Shown: one piece after another, positions 34,714 through 42,277 of the stretch
Numbering within the stretch: the stretch's first letter is position 1
Layout of the letters: the number at the start of each line of letters is the position of its first letter
From: Acetobacter sp. CAG:977
Lineage (GTDB): Bacteria > Pseudomonadota > Alphaproteobacteria > CAAGCB01 > CAG-977
NCBI GenBank assembly: GCA_000434295.1
Contig: HF994934.1
Span: 133,088 to 197,087 of the forward strand
Length of the DNA stretch: 64,000 bases
Direction: 5' to 3'
Translations under genes and position numbers: made by a program
The notes under the pieces: generated by a model
What the model was told of the DNA's origin: nothing
Seen by the model: only the letters and a program-made list of their open reading frames with translations
The model's database searches: none

Positions 34714-34950
34714 CTCGGATAAGTCTGATAACTTTTGTTATTTTTCTGTTTTATCCCCTTTGTTAAATTCTGTCCCGCTTTTTATTCCGACGTTGATAAA
34801 AAAATTCGAAAATGTTGAAAAAGACTCATAACAAAGTTATCCGCGCTATTAACACCCGATACAGACTCGGCAATCCGTTTCAGAGTCGCACGTTTTTATT
34901 CCGTATGCCGTCCACAATGCTTAAACATCCTGAATTTGTTGTGGAAAGCC

Positions 34951-34959
34951 TGTGCATAA
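34951..34959 (-). other. DnaA box, one mismatch
   Basis: TGTGCATAA on the plus strand (TTATGCACA on the minus) lies 13 bases from the perfect box and on the opposite strand. The same variant occurs at 34705. Confidence 0.6.
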
Positions 34960-34972
34960 AATTGCGTCCCAG

Positions 34973-34981
34973 TTATCCACA
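34973..34981 (+). other. Perfect DnaA box
   Basis: TTATCCACA matches the consensus DnaA-binding site exactly and is next to the A/T-only tract. Confidence 0.75.
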
Positions 34982-34996
34982 GTCTCATATTCAAAC

Positions 34997-35029
34997 ATCA
35001 TCTTTTTTTATATATATTTATTTGATGAT
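34997..35029. other. Candidate DNA-unwinding element
   Basis: A 21-base run of only A and T (35003-35023) is flanked by the inverted repeat ATCATC (34997-35002) and GATGAT (35024-35029). It begins 15 bases after the perfect DnaA box. An easily melted tract beside DnaA boxes is the expected origin layout. Confidence 0.55.
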
Positions 35030-35141
35030 AAGAAAATCGTTGACGCCGGATTTAAAATTCAGCAAATATAAAAACCTCTTCTAAAACGAACGGTTTTTTT
35101 CAAGACCGCTTATCTCTCACCTACATCTTAATCAGGCTTAT

Positions 35142-36395
35142 ATGCATTTAAAAGAATTAAAGAAAAAGTCTCCTGCCGAGCTTTTGACAATGGCAGAAGA
35201 GCTGGGCGTTGAAAATGCTTCGACATTGAGGACCCAGGATTTGATTTTCGCCATTTTAAAACAGCTTTCCAAAAACGACGGCGTTTTAATGGACGAAGGC
35301 GTTATTGAAGTCATGCCCGACGGGTTCGGATTTTTACGTTCTCCGGAATCGAATTATCTGGCTGGTCCAGATGACATTTATGTTTCTCCCAGTCAAGTAC
35401 GCAAATTCGGTTTAAGAACCGGTGATACCGTTGAAGGCGAATTACGTGCTCCCAAAGACGGAGAACGTTATTTTGCTTTGACGAAAATTATCAAAATCAA
35501 TTTTACGGATCCTGAAAACGTCCGTTACCGTATCAATTTTGATAACCTGACGCCGCTTCATCCCAATAAAAAAATCAAAATGGAAAATGATTTGGACAAT
35601 AAAAACATGACGTCCAGAATCATTGATTTGATTTGTCCTCAGGGAAAAGGTCAGCGCGGTATGATCGTGGCGCCGCCGCGTACGGGAAAAACGGTCATGA
35701 TGCAAAATATTGCGCATGCCATAACGTCGAACAATCCGGAAATCTACCTGATTATGCTGTTGATTGACGAACGTCCCGAAGAAGTGACGGAAATGAAGCG
35801 TACGATTAAAGGCGAAGTCATCAGCTCCACCTTTGACGAACCTGCCTCCCGCCACGTTCAGGTTGCCGAAATGGTTATTGAAAAGGCAAAACGGTTGGTA
35901 GAGCATAAGCGCGACGTCGTTATCTTATTGGATTCGATTACCCGTTTAGCCAGAGCTTACAATACGGTTGTTCCCAGTTCCGGTAAAGTTTTGACCGGCG
36001 GTGTGGATGCTAATGCCTTGCAACGCCCGAAACGCTTTTTCGGCGCCGCCAGAAACATAGAAGAAGGCGGATCTTTGACCATTATCGGTACGGCGTTGAT
36101 TGATACGGGTTCCCGTATGGATGAAGTTATTTTTGAAGAATTCAAAGGTACGGGTAATTCCGAAATTATTTTGGATCGCAAAGTTTCGGATAAACGTATA
36201 TTCCCCGCAATCGACATAACCAAGTCCGGCACGCGCAAAGAAGAATTGTTGGTTGATCGGGCAACATTGTCGAAAATGTGGGTTTTGCGCCGTGTCTTAA
36301 TGCCGATGGGCGTTACGGACGCAATGGAATTCTTGATTGAAAAATTAAAGATGTCGAAAAACAATCAAGACTTTTTTGATGCAATGAATTCATAA
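35142..36395 (+). CDS. rho: Transcription termination factor Rho
   Basis: Rho is the hexameric RNA-dependent ATPase that ends transcription of untranslated RNA. The 417-residue product has the N-terminal Rho domain ([21 protein letters not shown]), the cold-shock-like RNA-binding domain ([23 protein letters not shown], split around residue 70), and the motor with P-loop [10 protein letters not shown]. Further motifs are [12 protein letters not shown] and [12 protein letters not shown]. It is the first gene right of the candidate oriC and is followed by a strong terminator. No good ribosome-binding site precedes ATG 35142. Confidence 0.98.
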   Translation: MHLKELKKKSPAELLTMAEELGVENASTLRTQDLIFAILKQLSKNDGVLMDEGVIEVMPDGFGFLRSPESNYLAGPDDIYVSPSQVRKFGLRTGDTVEGELRAPKDGERYFALTKIIKINFTDPENVRYRINFDNLTPLHPNKKIKMENDLDNKNMTSRIIDLICPQGKGQRGMIVAPPRTGKTVMMQNIAHAITSNNPEIYLIMLLIDERPEEVTEMKRTIKGEVISSTFDEPASRHVQVAEMVIEKAKRLVEHKRDVVILLDSITRLARAYNTVVPSSGKVLTGGVDANALQRPKRFFGAARNIEEGGSLTIIGTALIDTGSRMDEVIFEEFKGTGNSEIILDRKVSDKRIFPAIDITKSGTRKEELLVDRATLSKMWVLRRVLMPMGVTDAMEFLIEKLKMSKNNQDFFDAMNS

Positions 36396-36405
36396 ATCCT
36401 GAAAA

Positions 36406-36434
36406 AAGAAACCCCCGATTTTCGGGGGTTTTTT
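36406..36434 (+). terminator. Rho-independent terminator of rho
   Basis: AACCCCCGA (36410-36418) pairs with TCGGGGGTT (36422-36430) around a three-T loop and is followed by four T residues; an A-rich stretch precedes it, so it could also serve the convergent hisB. Confidence 0.92.
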
Positions 36435-36454
36435 GTAAGATAAAAAGGATTATA

Positions 36455-37042
36455 TTAAAGGCTTTCTTTCGTACTCGGCAATTTTCCGTTTAATTTCGGA
36501 TCAATTTCGACGGCGGCTTTTAACGCGCGGGCAAAAGCTTTAAACACGGATTCGACGATATGGTGTGAATTTATGCCGTATAAGTTTTCGATATGAACGG
36601 TTGCTCCGGCGTGCTGGGCAAATGCCGTAAAAAATTCGCGAAAGACTTCGGAATCGATGTCTCCGATTTTTTGAGAAGGAATATTGACGTTCCAGACCAA
36701 ATACGACCGTCCGCTTAAATCAATGATGCACCGGCTCAAGGCTTCGTCCATCGGGATGCAAGTCGAACCGTAGCGGCAAATGCCTTTTTTATCGCCCAGA
36801 GCTTTTGCAAAAGCTTCGCCTAAAACAATGCCGACGTCTTCGACCAAGTGATGGGCATCGACGTGTAAGTCTCCGACGGCATCAATGTTTAATCCGATCA
36901 TTGCGTGTCTGGAGATTTGATTAAGCATATGGTCGAAAAATCCGCAACGCGTATTGATGTTGCAATTATCGCCGTTATCCAAATTGATTTGGATTTTTAT
37001 GTCTGTTTCAGCTGTTTTTCTGGAAACTTCTGCCGAACGCAT
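36455..37042 (-). CDS. hisB: Imidazoleglycerol-phosphate dehydratase
   Basis: HisB removes water from imidazoleglycerol phosphate in histidine synthesis. The 195-residue single-domain form (no phosphatase fusion) has the manganese-binding signatures FFDHMLNQISRH, DAHHLVEDVGIVLGEA and GINSHHIVESVFKAFARAL. AGGA precedes the ATG. It is divergent from hslV; that hisB/hslV adjacency is common in alphaproteobacteria, where other his genes usually follow hisB. Here it stands alone, facing rho. Confidence 0.96.
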   Translation of the reverse strand: MRSAEVSRKTAETDIKIQINLDNGDNCNINTRCGFFDHMLNQISRHAMIGLNIDAVGDLHVDAHHLVEDVGIVLGEAFAKALGDKKGICRYGSTCIPMDEALSRCIIDLSGRSYLVWNVNIPSQKIGDIDSEVFREFFTAFAQHAGATVHIENLYGINSHHIVESVFKAFARALKAAVEIDPKLNGKLPSTKESL

Positions 37043-37113
37043 AGATATTTCCTTTCTTTTTTTTAAAACCGCTTTATAACTTACCCGAAAGGCGATTTTA
37101 AAACAAGCAGGGT

Positions 37114-37145
37114 CTTTTTTTCAAAGGGCTCAAATCTTATATCTA
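37114..37145 (+). promoter_or_regulatory. Candidate heat-shock (RpoH-type) promoter of hslVU
   Basis: CTTT (37114-37117) followed after 18 bases by CTTATATCTA (37136-37145) is close to the alphaproteobacterial RpoH pattern CTTG-N17/18-CYTATNTNNG, with one mismatch in each element. The start codon is 25 bases further on. hslVU is a heat-shock operon in this class, which supports the reading, but the match is imperfect. Confidence 0.4.
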
Positions 37146-37170
37146 AGCGTTCGGTTATAAGGAGAATTGA

Positions 37171-37713
37171 ATGGAACAGCACCCCATGACATGGAAGGGC
37201 ACGACGATACTTTCCGTTCGCAAAGGCGCAGACGTTGTTGTCGCGGGCGACGGACAGGTAACGTTCGGGAACACCGTTATGAAAAGCAATGCCAAAAAAG
37301 TCCGCAGGCTTGGCAACGGAGACATTATTGCCGGTTTTGCGGGATCAACGGCGGACGCATTTACATTGTTTGAACGTTTGGAAACCAAGATAGAAAAATA
37401 TTCGGGACAATTGACCCGTGCTTGCGTTGAATTGGCAAAGGATTGGCGTACGGACAGATATTTGCGCCGTTTGGAAGCCATGATGATCGTGGCGGACAAA
37501 GACGTTTCTTTGGTATTAAGCGGCAACGGCGACGTTTTGGAACCCGAAGACGGCATTGTCGGGATCGGTTCCGGCGGGTCGTATGCTTTAGCGGCGGCCA
37601 GAGCATTGTCGGACACCGACATGACGGCGGAAGAAATAGCATTGAAATCGATGCAAATTGCGGCGGACATTTGCATTTACACCAACCATAACATCATTGT
37701 GGAAAAAATATGA
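37171..37713 (+). CDS. hslV: ATP-dependent protease peptidase subunit HslV
   Basis: HslV forms the proteolytic chamber that works with the HslU unfoldase. The mature enzyme should begin at Thr11 (TTILSVRKG), the nucleophile exposed by removal of a 10-residue N-terminal propeptide ([10 protein letters not shown]). Such short propeptides are normal in alphaproteobacteria but absent in E. coli. Other blocks are [31 protein letters not shown] and YALAAARAL. The 180-residue length is standard. AAGGAGA precedes ATG 37171 and the stop overlaps hslU by ATGA. Confidence 0.97.
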   Translation: MEQHPMTWKGTTILSVRKGADVVVAGDGQVTFGNTVMKSNAKKVRRLGNGDIIAGFAGSTADAFTLFERLETKIEKYSGQLTRACVELAKDWRTDRYLRRLEAMMIVADKDVSLVLSGNGDVLEPEDGIVGIGSGGSYALAAARALSDTDMTAEEIALKSMQIAADICIYTNHNIIVEKI

Positions 37714-39020
37714 GTACATCATTCAGCCCCAGAGAAATCGTATCCGAGCTTGACCGTTTTATCGTCGGACAAGACGAAGCCAAACGTGCGGTAGCTGTAG
37801 CATTGCGCAATCGTTGGCGCCGTCAGCAGCTTTCTCCTTCGTTAAGGGAGGAAGTCGTTCCGAAAAATATTTTAATGATCGGACCGACAGGCGTCGGCAA
37901 AACGGAAATAGCGCGTCGTCTGGCGAAATTGGCTCAAGCGCCGTTTATCAAGGTAGAAGCAACGAAATTTACGGAAATCGGCTATGTCGGCCGTGATGTG
38001 GAAAGTATCATTCGTGACATGGTCGAAGTTGCCGTAACGATGACGCGCAAAAAAATGCGCAAAGAAGTTCACGTTAAAGCGGAAGCGGCGGCGGAAGAAC
38101 GAGTTTTGGATGCTTTGGTCGGTAATTCCGCGACGGAAGAAACGCGTCAAAAATTCAGAAAGCTTTTGCGCGAAGGATCATTGGATGACAAAGAAATCGA
38201 AATAGAAGTTTTGGACAATTCTTCGAATTCGATGCCGACGTTTGATGTTCCCGGCATGCCGGGAGCCCAGATGGGCATGATCAGCCTTGGTGATCTTTTA
38301 GGCGGAAAAGTTGCGAATTATCGCAAGCGCAAAATGACGGTAAAGGACTCTTACGACGTTCTGGTTACGGAAGAAAGCGACAAGCTGATCGACGATGAAA
38401 AAATCGTCAAAGAAGCTTTGGAATCCGTGGAGAATAACGGAATAGTCTTTATTGACGAATTCGACAAGATTTGCGGATCCGACGAACGCAAAGGCCCCGA
38501 TGTATCGCGCGAAGGCGTTCAAAGGGATTTGTTGCCGTTAATAGAAGGCACGACGGTATCGACAAAGCGCGGAACCGTTAAGACGGATCATATTTTGTTT
38601 ATAGCATCGGGTGCGTTTCACATATCGAAACCGTCTGATTTGCTTCCCGAGCTTCAGGGCAGACTTCCGATTCGCGTAGAACTGAAGCCTTTGACGAAAG
38701 AAGACTTTTACCGTATTTTGACCGAACCTGAAGGAAATTTGATATTGCAGTACAAAGAGCTGTTAAAGACCGAAAATTTCACGTTGGAATTTACGGACGA
38801 CGCCGTTCGTGAAATAGCGGCATTAGCGGCGGAAGTTAACGAGAACGTTGAAAACATCGGCGCCCGCCGTCTGCATACGATTTTGGAAAAATTGTTGGAA
38901 GACGTCAGTTTTACGGCTTCCGACCGTTCGGGTCAGACGGAAACGATAACCAAAGAAATCGTCCGAGAAAAAGTCGGCAATTTGGCAAAATCTTCTGACC
39001 TTTCAAAATTTATTTTGTAA
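37710..39020 (+). CDS. hslU: ATP-dependent protease ATPase subunit HslU
   Basis: HslU is the AAA+ unfoldase that feeds substrates to HslV. The 436-residue product has [22 protein letters not shown] split around the family N-terminus, Walker [23 protein letters not shown] with the pore loop GYVG, Walker [12 protein letters not shown], and the C-terminal [18 protein letters not shown]. It overlaps hslV by four bases and is followed by a terminator. Confidence 0.97.
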   Translation: MSTSFSPREIVSELDRFIVGQDEAKRAVAVALRNRWRRQQLSPSLREEVVPKNILMIGPTGVGKTEIARRLAKLAQAPFIKVEATKFTEIGYVGRDVESIIRDMVEVAVTMTRKKMRKEVHVKAEAAAEERVLDALVGNSATEETRQKFRKLLREGSLDDKEIEIEVLDNSSNSMPTFDVPGMPGAQMGMISLGDLLGGKVANYRKRKMTVKDSYDVLVTEESDKLIDDEKIVKEALESVENNGIVFIDEFDKICGSDERKGPDVSREGVQRDLLPLIEGTTVSTKRGTVKTDHILFIASGAFHISKPSDLLPELQGRLPIRVELKPLTKEDFYRILTEPEGNLILQYKELLKTENFTLEFTDDAVREIAALAAEVNENVENIGARRLHTILEKLLEDVSFTASDRSGQTETITKEIVREKVGNLAKSSDLSKFIL

Positions 39021-39026
39021 AATGAC

Positions 39027-39053
39027 AGCCGGGCTTTTAAGCTCGGCTTTTTT
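39027..39053 (+). terminator. Terminator after hslU
   Basis: AGCCGGGCTT (39027-39036) pairs with AAGCTCGGCT (39039-39048), one G-T pair included, and is followed by five T residues. The innermost pair cannot form because the loop would be two bases, so the real loop is four bases. Confidence 0.8.
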
Positions 39054-39069
39054 AATCGGGAAAGAAAAA

Positions 39070-39594
39070 ATGTTCGCAAAGGTTTTTGTTTTTACGTTTT
39101 CAGCGTTAATTTTTGCCTGTACGCCATTATCGTCAAACGTTAAAAGCTATAACCGTCCCGGCGCTCCGCTAACGGCACCTTCACGACCGAACGCAAAAGT
39201 TTCAAGCATAAATCGGTCTTTTTATTTTAATCCTCCCGATACATCCGAAGTCATACGCACGGCAACGGGTTGCCGTTATTATCAAACGGAAACGCTTATT
39301 CCGACGTTAAGTTTTGCAGAACCGTTAAAGTTTGTACATGTTTTGGCGGCAGAGCTGAACAAAGCAAAGAAGTCGGATTCCAAAGCTTCGCTCTCCTGCC
39401 GCCGAGACGGGAACGACATGATTTACACGGTTTCAAACAAAGGCTCAAAACGCGGATTTTCGTTCGGTTACAGGGACGGTAAATTGATTTTGAACGGCAT
39501 TTCTGTTAATGGAAACGTCCGCAAATGTGCAACGGCGAAAGAATGCGCATCGGCATTTTTGGCAAAAAATAAATCGGCATTAGGTTTGAGATGA
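39070..39594 (+). CDS. Putative lipoprotein of unknown function
   Basis: The 174-residue product begins with a lipoprotein-type signal (MFAKVFVFTFSALIFAC) with Cys17 as the likely lipidation site; Phe at the second position before Cys is unusual but tolerated. The rest is polar, with CRYYQTE, SCRRDGNDMIY and a second Cys pair in KCATAKEC near the C-terminus, which could form disulfides in the periplasm. No family is recognised. The frame is open from 39022, inside the terminator, so the ATG at 39070 is preferred. Its stop overlaps the first CHR gene by ATGA. Confidence 0.75.
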   Translation: MFAKVFVFTFSALIFACTPLSSNVKSYNRPGAPLTAPSRPNAKVSSINRSFYFNPPDTSEVIRTATGCRYYQTETLIPTLSFAEPLKFVHVLAAELNKAKKSDSKASLSCRRDGNDMIYTVSNKGSKRGFSFGYRDGKLILNGISVNGNVRKCATAKECASAFLAKNKSALGLR

Positions 39595-40127
39595 AGACTT
39601 TTTTTGAACTGTTTTGGGTATTTTTCAAGATAGGGACATTTACGATCGGCGGCGGTTTTGCGATGCTTCCCGTTATCAAGGCGGAGTTGGTCGACCGCAA
39701 AAAGTGGGTGGAAGAGTCTGAATTTTTGGACATTTTGGCGATTGTGCAATCGTCTCCCGGACCGATTGCCGTGAATACGGCAGTATTTTTGGGACTGAGG
39801 ATATACGGTTTTTTAGGACTGATTGCGGCGACGCTCGGCGCCATTTTGCCGTCGTTTATCATTATATTGCTGATAGCGATGCTGTTTCAGGGCATACAGA
39901 ATAATCCGTATTTTATTGCGGCGTTTAAAGGGATAAAGCCTGCGGTGGTTGCCTTGATATTGGTTCCCGTTATTTCTTTGGCAAAGAAAGCGAATGCGGG
40001 CGGGATAAGGTTTTTGTTTCCCGTGGGAATAGCTTTGGCGGTGGCGTACGGTCATGTTTCGCCGATTTTATTTATCATAGCGGCGATGGTCTTGGGAAAT
40101 GTTTGGTTTTTAAGGCAAAAGAAATGA
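39591..40127 (+). CDS. Short-chain CHR-family transporter, first subunit
   Basis: The 178-residue membrane protein is a single CHR (chromate transporter) domain. Diagnostic elements are the N-terminal FFKIGTFTIGGGFAMLPVI with the glycine run, the SSPGPIAVNTA motif, and five to six hydrophobic segments. Full-length ChrA has two such domains fused; here they are two overlapping genes, the short-chain arrangement. Substrate (chromate or sulfate in studied members) is not proved. ATGA overlap with both neighbours suggests co-translation with the lipoprotein gene and the second subunit. Confidence 0.9.
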   Translation: MKTFFELFWVFFKIGTFTIGGGFAMLPVIKAELVDRKKWVEESEFLDILAIVQSSPGPIAVNTAVFLGLRIYGFLGLIAATLGAILPSFIIILLIAMLFQGIQNNPYFIAAFKGIKPAVVALILVPVISLAKKANAGGIRFLFPVGIALAVAYGHVSPILFIIAAMVLGNVWFLRQKK

Positions 40128-40651
40128 TATTTTTTGAACTGTTTTGGACATTTTTCAAGATAGGTTTATTCAGCTTTGGCGGCGGATACGCGATGCTTGC
40201 GCTGATTCAGAATGAAGTTGTCAGGGTACATTCATGGGTAACGAATTCGCAATTTGCGGACATTGTTGCGGTATCTCAGGTAACGCCGGGACCGATAGCG
40301 ATTAACGCGCCGACGTACATAGGGTATCAGACGACGGGAACGATCGGCGGATCGTTTTGGGCGACGTTCGGGGTAAGCCTGCCGTCGATATTGGTAACGA
40401 CGATATTATTTATATTTTTGAGCAAGTTTAAGGATTCGCCGTACATAAAGAATGCGTTTAAGGCGTTAAAGCCGACGGTGATAGGATTAATTTTAAGTGC
40501 GGCATTGGTTTTAATGACGCCTGACAATTTTTCGGGGTATGAAAGTTATCTGATTTTTGCGGCGTCGTTTTTTGCGTGTTATCGATTCAGCATCAGCCCG
40601 ATCACATTAGTGATTGTTTCGGGGGCTGCGGGGGTCCTGATTTACGGCTAA
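40124..40651 (+). CDS. Short-chain CHR-family transporter, second subunit
   Basis: The 175-residue product is a second CHR domain, with FFKIGLFSFGGGYAMLALIQNE at the N-terminus (split over the glycine run) and VTPGPIAINAPTYIG in the middle. The frame opens at 40103, but ATG 40124 makes a four-base overlap with the first subunit and the family N-terminus. The two proteins probably assemble into one transporter. About 55 bp after its stop the parS region begins. Confidence 0.9.
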   Translation: MIFFELFWTFFKIGLFSFGGGYAMLALIQNEVVRVHSWVTNSQFADIVAVSQVTPGPIAINAPTYIGYQTTGTIGGSFWATFGVSLPSILVTTILFIFLSKFKDSPYIKNAFKALKPTVIGLILSAALVLMTPDNFSGYESYLIFAASFFACYRFSISPITLVIVSGAAGVLIYG

Positions 40652-40680
40652 AATATTATAACGATTCCGAAACGACGCTT

Positions 40681-40699
40681 TGTTTCAGCCAATGAAACG
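40681..40699. repeat. Degenerate parS-like inverted repeat
   Basis: TGTTTCA (40681-40687) and TGAAACG (40693-40699) form an inverted repeat with a five-base spacer, GCCAA. It resembles the two arms of parS moved apart by three bases. It lies 7 bases before a perfect parS site. ParB binding here is uncertain. Confidence 0.4.
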
Positions 40700-40705
40700 G
40701 TGTAA

Positions 40706-40721
40706 TGTTTCACGTGAAACA
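40706..40721. other. parS centromere site 2 (perfect)
   Basis: TGTTTCACGTGAAACA is a perfect 16-base palindrome identical to the consensus ParB site. It is in the 211-bp gap upstream of rsmG-parA-parB, about 5.8 kb right of the candidate oriC. Confidence 0.95.
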
Positions 40722-40828
40722 TTGTTTCTAACCCTTTGAAAAACCTTTGGATTTAAAAATAAAAAAAATTCTTCTTTGGTTTTTTGAACGAAGTATGTAT
40801 TTTTAAACTAACAAATTCGAAAAAAAAA

Positions 40829-40844
40829 TGTTTCACGTGAAACA
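40829..40844. other. parS centromere site 3 (perfect)
   Basis: A second perfect TGTTTCACGTGAAACA lies 123 bases centre-to-centre from site 2 and 19 bases before the rsmG start. ParB binding here could also affect rsmG-parAB transcription. Confidence 0.95.
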
Positions 40845-40862
40845 TCAAGGGGGGGCATTTTC

Positions 40863-41486
40863 GTGATAACGGACAATCGGGATAAAACGATACGTTTGTT
40901 AAATCTGTCCGATACGGGGACGGAAAAAATGGACGCGTATGTCTCTTTGTTGGAAGAATGGCAATCAAAAATGAATTTGGTCAGCTCTTCCAGCTTGCCC
41001 GATGTATGGAACCGCCATGTTTTGGATTCGGGACAGCTTTATAAATATATAAAAGACTCCGATAAAACGATTTTTGATTTTGGCAGCGGTGCCGGCTTTC
41101 CGGCTTTGGTGCTGGCAATTATGGACGAAGGCAAAAACCGAAAATTTCATTTGGTGGAAAGCGACGGAAAAAAATGTTCTTTTCTGGAAACGGTTATTAA
41201 GGAATGTCAATTAAACGCCGTCGTTCATAATGAACGCATAGAAAAAATATCCGTTTCCTCCGCAGATTTAATTACAGCCAGAGCTTTGGCGGCTTTGGAT
41301 AAATTGTTGGCATATGCACTTCCGTATATGTCCGAAAAAACGCGTTGCCTGTTTTTAAAGGGGAAAAAAGCTCCCGAAGAAATAAAGGCAGCCGAAAAAA
41401 AATGGTCGTTCAAAAAAACGATTCATCTCAGCCTTTCCGGAGAAGAAGGCCGCATTCTTGAACTTTCAGAGGTAAAAAAGAAATGA
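40863..41486 (+). CDS. rsmG: 16S rRNA (guanine527-N7)-methyltransferase RsmG
   Basis: RsmG (GidB) methylates G527 of 16S rRNA; loss gives low-level streptomycin resistance in other bacteria. The 207-residue product has YVSLLEEWQSKMNLVSSSS near the N-terminus and the SAM-binding FDFGSGAGFPALVLAI. The start is GTG at 40863 with a G-rich ribosome-binding region (AAGGGGGGG) upstream; ATG 40929 is too far into the conserved N-domain. It overlaps parA by ATGA, the usual rsmG-parA-parB arrangement, but mnmG, its normal upstream neighbour, is elsewhere. Confidence 0.94.
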   Translation: MITDNRDKTIRLLNLSDTGTEKMDAYVSLLEEWQSKMNLVSSSSLPDVWNRHVLDSGQLYKYIKDSDKTIFDFGSGAGFPALVLAIMDEGKNRKFHLVESDGKKCSFLETVIKECQLNAVVHNERIEKISVSSADLITARALAALDKLLAYALPYMSEKTRCLFLKGKKAPEEIKAAEKKWSFKKTIHLSLSGEEGRILELSEVKKK

Positions 41487-42277
41487 CTTCCGTTCATACA
41501 AGACCGCGCATAATTTCCATATCAAACCAAAAAGGCGGCGTCGGCAAAACGACGACGGCCGTTAATTTGGCAACGGCATTGGCGGCCGTGAATAAAAAAG
41601 TTTTGATTTTGGATCTGGATCCGCAGGGCAATGCGACAACCAGCGTCGGCATTGACAGACGCAAGGCGCCTAAGAATATGTATCAGGTTTTGATGGGCGA
41701 AGAAAAATTGTCCTCTTCCATCATCTGGACAAAGATACCGAATTTGTCGGTTGTGTCTTCCAGCAAAGATCTGGTCGGCGTTGATTTTGAATTGTCAGGA
41801 CGCGAAAATCCCCAGTTCTTTTTAAAAAACGCGTTAGAAGCCGAAATGCCGGCTTATGATTACATTTTGATTGATTGCCCTCCTGCAGTCGGTATGCTGA
41901 CGGTCAACGCACTGGTGGCGGCGGATTCGGTTATGGTTCCCATTCAATGCGAATATCTGGCTTTGGAAGGCGTTGCCGATTTAATGAAAACCGTCGAACG
42001 GGTAAAGAAAAATTTTAATCCGCGCTTGGATATTCAAGGCATCGTATTAACGATGTTTGACGGACGGAACCGTTTGTCTGATTTGGTGGCGCAGGACGTC
42101 CGCAGCTTTTTCGGACAAAAGGTTTATAACACGGTTATTCCCAGAAACGTCCGTGTTTCCGAAGCCCCTTCGCACGGAAAACCGATTTTATTGTATGATT
42201 TTAAAAGCTCCGGAGCACAAGCATATATCAGCTTGGCGGGCGAAATATTGAAAAGAGAACGGGAGTACGCAAAATGA
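41483..42277 (+). CDS. parA: Chromosome partitioning ATPase ParA
   Basis: ParA drives separation of newly copied origins with ParB. The 264-residue product has the deviant Walker A motif KGGVGKTT (residues 17-24), the A' motif LDLDPQGNATT, and Walker B YILIDCPPAVGML. The short N-terminus without a helix-turn-helix marks it as the chromosomal rather than plasmid type. It overlaps rsmG and parB by ATGA on each side, and three parS sites lie within 14 kb. Confidence 0.97.
   Translation: MTSVHTRPRIISISNQKGGVGKTTTAVNLATALAAVNKKVLILDLDPQGNATTSVGIDRRKAPKNMYQVLMGEEKLSSSIIWTKIPNLSVVSSSKDLVGVDFELSGRENPQFFLKNALEAEMPAYDYILIDCPPAVGMLTVNALVAADSVMVPIQCEYLALEGVADLMKTVERVKKNFNPRLDIQGIVLTMFDGRNRLSDLVAQDVRSFFGQKVYNTVIPRNVRVSEAPSHGKPILLYDFKSSGAQAYISLAGEILKREREYAK

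Larger units (their letters stand above)
34691..35141. other. Candidate chromosomal replication origin (oriC)
   Basis: This 451-bp region between divergent maf and rho is the only long non-coding gap in the window. It holds a perfect DnaA box (TTATCCACA, 34973-34981), two boxes with one mismatch (34951-34959 and 34705-34713, both read on the minus strand), and weaker ones (for example 34838-34846). A 21-base A/T-only tract (35003-35023) lies 21 bases beyond the perfect box. Three GANTC sites lie at 34823, 34864 and 34883. The flanking maf-aroE-coaE-dnaQ cluster adjoins oriC in alphaproteobacteria such as Caulobacter. Genes on each side mostly point away from it. The hemE gene that often borders this origin is absent from the window. 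Confidence 0.82.
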
